From MPNP01 sp965215545 (lineage in GTDB: Bacteria; Pseudomonadota; Alphaproteobacteria; Rhodobacterales; Rhodobacteraceae), in NCBI GenBank assembly GCA_965215545.1, contig OZ244066.1:3038001-3102000 (forward strand): a stretch of 64,000 nucleotides of DNA. The letters run 5' to 3'. A program made the position numbers and the translations under genes. Below are positions 60,530 through 64,000 of the stretch, piece after piece; the first letter of the stretch is position 1; each line of letters opens with the position of its first letter. Under the pieces are notes generated by a model. That model did no database searches. It worked only from the letters and a program-made list of their open reading frames with translations, and had not been told where the DNA came from.

Positions 60530-61773
60530 GCAGAATCGGCATAGACTGCAACAGCGGCATCGACCCCCGCATTGGGAACGAGCGGGCAGCCATGATGCCT
60601 CAGGACAGCATCAAAGGAAGCCAGAAACCGCAGGATATTGGCCTTGCGGCACACATGCCCCATCGTGCCAATCCGCCAGATCCTGCCGGCGAGATGCCCA
60701 AAGGAGGTCCCGATCTCGATGCCGAAATCCGCCAGCAACTCGGCCCGGACGGCATCCCCGTTGCCGCACTGGGCGGGGATCAGGACTCCGGTGACATTGA
60801 CCATGCGGTTGGTTTCCACACCAAAGAGCTCGAGTCCCATGGCGACAAGACCGGCCCGCAAGGCCCGACTGGCCAGGGCATGCCGGACAAATCCCGCCTC
60901 GAGACCCTCTTCGAGGATGACGCGGGCACATTCCCGGGCGGCGTAGAGCATGGAGGTCGATTCGGTGTGGTGGTTGAGGCGCAGGGGACTCCAGTAGTCC
61001 AGCAGCATGCTCAGGTCGAGATAGTTCGAGAGAATGCGCGGGCCCTCCCCTTCGACGGAGTCGACGGACCGGATGCCCCGCTCGATATGCTTGCGGTTGT
61101 TGATGACCGCCACGGCTCGCTCACTCAGGGTCACAGGCGATGTCCCCGGCGGCCCCGACATGCATTTCTGCAGCCCGGCGGCCACCGCGTCCAGCCCCAA
61201 TGCGTCCGTCTCGAAAGAGCTGCCACAGAGGGTGGCGGTGGCATCGACAAAGATCAGCGTACCCATCTCGCGACAGGTGGCCGCGAGACCCTCAAGGGGC
61301 TGGGCCATGCAGGTGGAGGTATCACCATGGACAAGGGCGAGGACAGCGGGCCTGCATTCCCGGACCGCCGCACAGATCCGTTCGACCGGAAACACCGTCC
61401 CCCAGTCGGTATCGAGTGTGGTGACAGCACCACCGACCCGCGTGGCGATTTCGGTCAGCAGATGTCCGAACCGACCGAACCGGGGCACAAGAACGACATC
61501 ACCCGGTGCCACGAGCGAGCCGAGACAGGCCTCGATCCCCGACCGCGCCGTCCCGTTGACCAGCAGGGTCCAGTGATTGCCGGTCCGGTACACCTGCCGA
61601 TACAGGGCCATGGTCTCATTCATGTAGCGCGTGAATTCCGGGTCGAACTGCCCCAGCATCGGTGCGGCCATGGCACGCAGGACGCGCGGATAGACATCAA
61701 CCGGGCCGGGCCCCATCAGCAGCCGGGCGCCGGGATCGAGTTCGGCATGGGGTGTCAGTGACGAGTCGCTCAT
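60526..61773 (-). CDS. pucG: (S)-ureidoglycine-glyoxylate aminotransferase-like (PucG type)
   Basis: The 415-residue class V PLP aminotransferase has LMGPGPVDVYPRVLRAMAAP near residue 19, VNGTARSGIEACLGSLV near 72, VHGDTSTCMAQPLEGLA near 148, and the PLP lysine in AAGLQKCMSGPPG near 202. It resembles alanine-glyoxylate and serine-glyoxylate enzymes generally. The PucG function (ureidoglycine plus glyoxylate to oxalurate plus glycine) is inferred from its place between allC and the oxamate carbamoyltransferase genes. 4-nt overlaps on both sides. Confidence 0.8.
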   Translation of the reverse strand: MSDSSLTPHAELDPGARLLMGPGPVDVYPRVLRAMAAPMLGQFDPEFTRYMNETMALYRQVYRTGNHWTLLVNGTARSGIEACLGSLVAPGDVVLVPRFGRFGHLLTEIATRVGGAVTTLDTDWGTVFPVERICAAVRECRPAVLALVHGDTSTCMAQPLEGLAATCREMGTLIFVDATATLCGSSFETDALGLDAVAAGLQKCMSGPPGTSPVTLSERAVAVINNRKHIERGIRSVDSVEGEGPRILSNYLDLSMLLDYWSPLRLNHHTESTSMLYAARECARVILEEGLEAGFVRHALASRALRAGLVAMGLELFGVETNRMVNVTGVLIPAQCGNGDAVRAELLADFGIEIGTSFGHLAGRIWRIGTMGHVCRKANILRFLASFDAVLRHHGCPLVPNAGVDAAVAVYADSA

Positions 61774-63011
61774 TGTGCCATGCCCCCGATCCGTTCGACG
61801 GTGCGCGTCAACAGGGCAACACCAGCCACCGCATCCTCCCGCGTGATCGATTCATCAGGGTGATGGCTGATGCCACCCCGGCAGCGCACGAAGATCATGG
61901 CCACATCCGTCAACCCTGCCATCACCATGGCATCGTGGCCCGCCCCACTCGGGATTGCCACCGGGTCATGGCCGAGCTCTCCCATGGCCCCGACGATCGC
62001 ATCGACGACCCAATCGGCGCAGGTGATCCCGTTGACATCGTGGGAGGTGTCGAAGCCGATCCGGACATTGCGGCGGCGCGCGATCCCCAGCATGCCACTC
62101 TGGATCTGCTCGATGACCTCCCGACGGACGGTGTCATCAGGTGAGCGCACATCAATGGAAAAACTCGTCTGGCCCGGGATGACGTTCGTGGTCCCGGGAC
62201 GGGCCGTGATCTGGCCCACCGTGGCCACCACATTCTGGATGCTGCGGGCCGTGCGTTCGACCAGCAGGATGCATTCACTCGCCGCGACCAGCGCATCCTG
62301 ACGGGCATCCATGGGCACGGTGCCGGCATGTCCGGCCCGCCCTTCGATCGAGATCGTCATCCGTGTGGCACCCGAAATCGCCCGGACAGCACAGACGGGC
62401 ATCTTCTTGATCTCGAGGAACGGGCCCTGCTCGATATGGAGTTCGAGAAAACAGCGGACATCCTCAGGGCGGCGGGCCGCATCCCTGATGCTCGTGGGGT
62501 CAAGGCCAAAACCGCTCATGGCTTCCGAGAGTGAAATCCCCGCCTCGTCGGTGCGCACGAGCAGACGATTGTCGAAGGTGCCCTCGATGCCCCGGCTGCC
62601 GAGGAAGGCCGACTGGTAGCGGACGCCTTCCTCATCGGTGAAGCAGACAACCTCAATGGCATCATCATAGCGGATACCGCGCCCGTGCAGCGAACGCACA
62701 CAATCGATGGCGGCAAGGATGCCCAGCGCCCCGTCGTAGCGACCGGCATCGATGACGGTATCCTGGTGCGAGCCCAGCATGATGGTCCGGGCTCCGGCAG
62801 TCCGCCCCTCGTAGCGGCCGATGACGTTGCCAACCGCATCCGTGTGGACCCGCATGCCGGCGGCCGCCATCCAGCCAGCCACCAGCTCATTGACCTGTTT
62901 GTGGGCCATCGTGAAGCACCGCCGGGTCAACATCCCCTTGGTCTCCGTGAACCGGGCCATCGCATCGGCCCGGTCAAGGATGTCAGCACTGATGTCTTCC
63001 GGACCGGTCAC
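61770..63011 (-). CDS. allC: Allantoate amidohydrolase (M20/hydantoinase-carbamoylase family)
   Basis: The 413-residue metal-dependent amidohydrolase has LGSHQDTVIDAGRYDGALG near residue 80 (H and D ligands), VVCFTDEEGVRYQ near 123 (E-E), LELHIEQGPFLE near 195 (H), and the final GISHHPDESI near 381 (H). SGAGHDAM near 357 is also typical. Among Zn/Mn carbamoylases the context points to allantoate. It is the first gene of the operon. About 127 bp separate it from the oxidoreductase gene upstream. Confidence 0.86.
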   Translation of the reverse strand: MTGPEDISADILDRADAMARFTETKGMLTRRCFTMAHKQVNELVAGWMAAAGMRVHTDAVGNVIGRYEGRTAGARTIMLGSHQDTVIDAGRYDGALGILAAIDCVRSLHGRGIRYDDAIEVVCFTDEEGVRYQSAFLGSRGIEGTFDNRLLVRTDEAGISLSEAMSGFGLDPTSIRDAARRPEDVRCFLELHIEQGPFLEIKKMPVCAVRAISGATRMTISIEGRAGHAGTVPMDARQDALVAASECILLVERTARSIQNVVATVGQITARPGTTNVIPGQTSFSIDVRSPDDTVRREVIEQIQSGMLGIARRRNVRIGFDTSHDVNGITCADWVVDAIVGAMGELGHDPVAIPSGAGHDAMVMAGLTDVAMIFVRCRGGISHHPDESITREDAVAGVALLTRTVERIGGMAQ

Positions 63012-63138
63012 GTCTCCTCGCTGCCTCCTCTGCGGTCGGCGCCCTCATTGTCCCTCATCAAGACAGTCCTGCTGCTGTTGGAGGGCCGGGCCAATCGTGA
63101 AACGTACATGGAAACCCGGAAAACTTGAAGCCTGCCTG

Positions 63139-64000
63139 TCAAGCATTCACGTCAATGATGACCCGGCCCCGGATCCGTCCCTGCAGAATGGCAGGGCCCA
63201 GTTCCGGAAGATCCGCCAACGTCCTGACCTCCGGCACGGAGTCCAGGGCATCATCGGGAAGCAGATCCGCCAGACGCCCCCAGGCCCGTCGACGGTCCGG
63301 GATCGGCGTCATGACACTGTCAATACCCAGCAGATTCACCTTGCGCAACAGGAAGGGAATCACGGAAGCGGGCAGATCTGCACCACCGGCCAGGCCAATG
63401 GCCGCGACCGATCCTCCGTATTGCATCTGCCCAAGCACCCGGGCCAGCATCGCGCCCCCCACGGCATCGATACAGCCTGCCCAGGTTTCTGATTCAAGTG
63501 GACGCCTGACGGTCTCGGCCAGGTCCGCACGAGGGATGATCGTGCTGGCACCCAGCGATTGCAGATAGGCACCGGCCTCCGGCCGACCGGTCACACCGGC
63601 GACCTCATAGCCCAACTGCGCGAGCAGCAGGGTGGCGATGGACCCCACGCCGCCGGCAGCCCCGGTGACGAGGACAGGTCCATCCCCGGGAGTCAACCCG
63701 TGTTGTTCGAGACTCTCGATGCCCAGCATGGCCGTCAGGCCGGCGGTGCCAACACTCATGGCCTGCCGGGCATTCAGCGTCTCGGGCATCGGGACCAGCC
63801 AATCAGCCTTCAGCCGCGCCTTCTGGGCAAAGCCGCCCCACCAGACCTCGCCAACGCGCCAGCCAGTCGAGATGACCGCATCGCCCGGGGCAAACCGCCC
63901 GTCATCCGAATCAATGACGGTTCCGGCCAGATCGACACCGGGAATGTGCGGGTAGACCTTGACGAGACCACCACCCGGCCCGATGCAGAGCCCATCCTTG
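63139..64000 (-). CDS. acuI: Acrylyl-CoA reductase/YhdH-type quinone oxidoreductase, 3' part (runs off the right edge)
   Basis: The visible 287 codons encode a medium-chain dehydrogenase fold: PHIPGVDLAGTVIDSDD near the left of the visible part, then STGWRVGEVWWGGFAQKARL, TAGLTAMLGIESLEQHGL and the NADPH-binding VTGAAGGVGSIATLLLAQLG, ending QGRIRGRVIIDVNA. The G-W-x-V-G-x-x-x-W-G-G-F block and the end match the YhdH/AcuI group, which reduces acrylyl-CoA to propionyl-CoA. The true start lies beyond 64000. Whether it belongs with the catabolic operon is unclear. Confidence 0.86.
   Translation of the reverse strand, partial: KDGLCIGPGGGLVKVYPHIPGVDLAGTVIDSDDGRFAPGDAVISTGWRVGEVWWGGFAQKARLKADWLVPMPETLNARQAMSVGTAGLTAMLGIESLEQHGLTPGDGPVLVTGAAGGVGSIATLLLAQLGYEVAGVTGRPEAGAYLQSLGASTIIPRADLAETVRRPLESETWAGCIDAVGGAMLARVLGQMQYGGSVAAIGLAGGADLPASVIPFLLRKVNLLGIDSVMTPIPDRRRAWGRLADLLPDDALDSVPEVRTLADLPELGPAILQGRIRGRVIIDVNA

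Overview
The window is a high-GC bacterial chromosome segment. Its housekeeping blocks point to an alphaproteobacterium, probably Rhodospirillales-like: glyQ-glyS followed by a pyruvate,phosphate dikinase-type gene, the order DD-carboxypeptidase-tmk-holB-tatD-MBL hydrolase, an aa3-type cytochrome oxidase subunit I, TRAP transporters and lipB. The genus cannot be fixed from sequence reading alone. Most genes are tightly packed, start-stop overlaps of 1, 4, 8 or 14 nt are common, and several genes start with TTG or GTG.

Layout. 1-1858 (-): 5-oxoprolinase genes pxpB-pxpC-pxpA, with pxpA running off the left edge. 1955-6492 (+): acs, rpe, a CxxC thioredoxin-fold protein and pobA. 6532-9442 (-): a complete TRAP transporter. 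9443-14730: a decayed accessory island abutting the 3' end of a tRNA-Ser gene. It holds an AAA-ATPase-like/DUF1703 remnant, an intact vapBC module with a perfect operator palindrome, IS630 debris, a RloA/RloB remnant, a small overlapping gene pair (a Cas2-like fold protein plus a coiled-coil membrane protein) and a three-repeat type I-E-like CRISPR mini-array without cas genes. 15046-20468 (+): dac-tmk-holB-tatD-MBL-AEC transporter. 20560-23414: tRNA-Leu, lipB, ctaD. 24501-26084 (-): yqeY, ilvC. 26605-28092: an isolated AAA ATPase. 29011-38386 (-): a UbiH-like hydroxylase, glmM, a SleB-type hydrolase, a dikinase with a decayed ATP-binding half, and glyS/glyQ. 38421-39948 (-): an AT-rich block with a secreted protein and a three-gene toxin-antitoxin-like operon. 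40345-44746: a pseudoprotease, ribokinase, tRNA-Ser and a Calx-beta secreted protein. 45018-53954: katG, a uracil-DNA glycosylase-family gene, a 1-Cys peroxiredoxin, alaX, an MscS channel and a cysteine synthase. 54138-63011 (-): a seven-gene purine (allantoate/oxamate) catabolic operon. 63139-64000 (-): the 3' part of an acuI/yhdH oxidoreductase gene.

The most unusual signal is a pair of paralogous secreted-protein genes (23528-24206 and 47419-48172). They share a promoter layout, a poly-C tract of 9 or 10 C a few codons after the start, a signal peptide, a fibronectin-III-like domain and a four-cysteine C-terminus. Each tract length read here puts the gene out of frame, while 8 or 11 C would restore the N-terminal frame. 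This looks like slipped-strand phase variation. A third homopolymer (8 G on the coding strand) sits at the ribosome-binding site of the toxin-antitoxin-like operon.

The catabolic operon reads as a complete route from allantoate to oxalate: allC, a pucG-type aminotransferase, the three oxamate carbamoyltransferase subunits (allG, allF, allH), carbamate kinase, and an Ntn-hydrolase resembling oxamate amidohydrolase HpxW. It would release nitrogen, glycine and one ATP.
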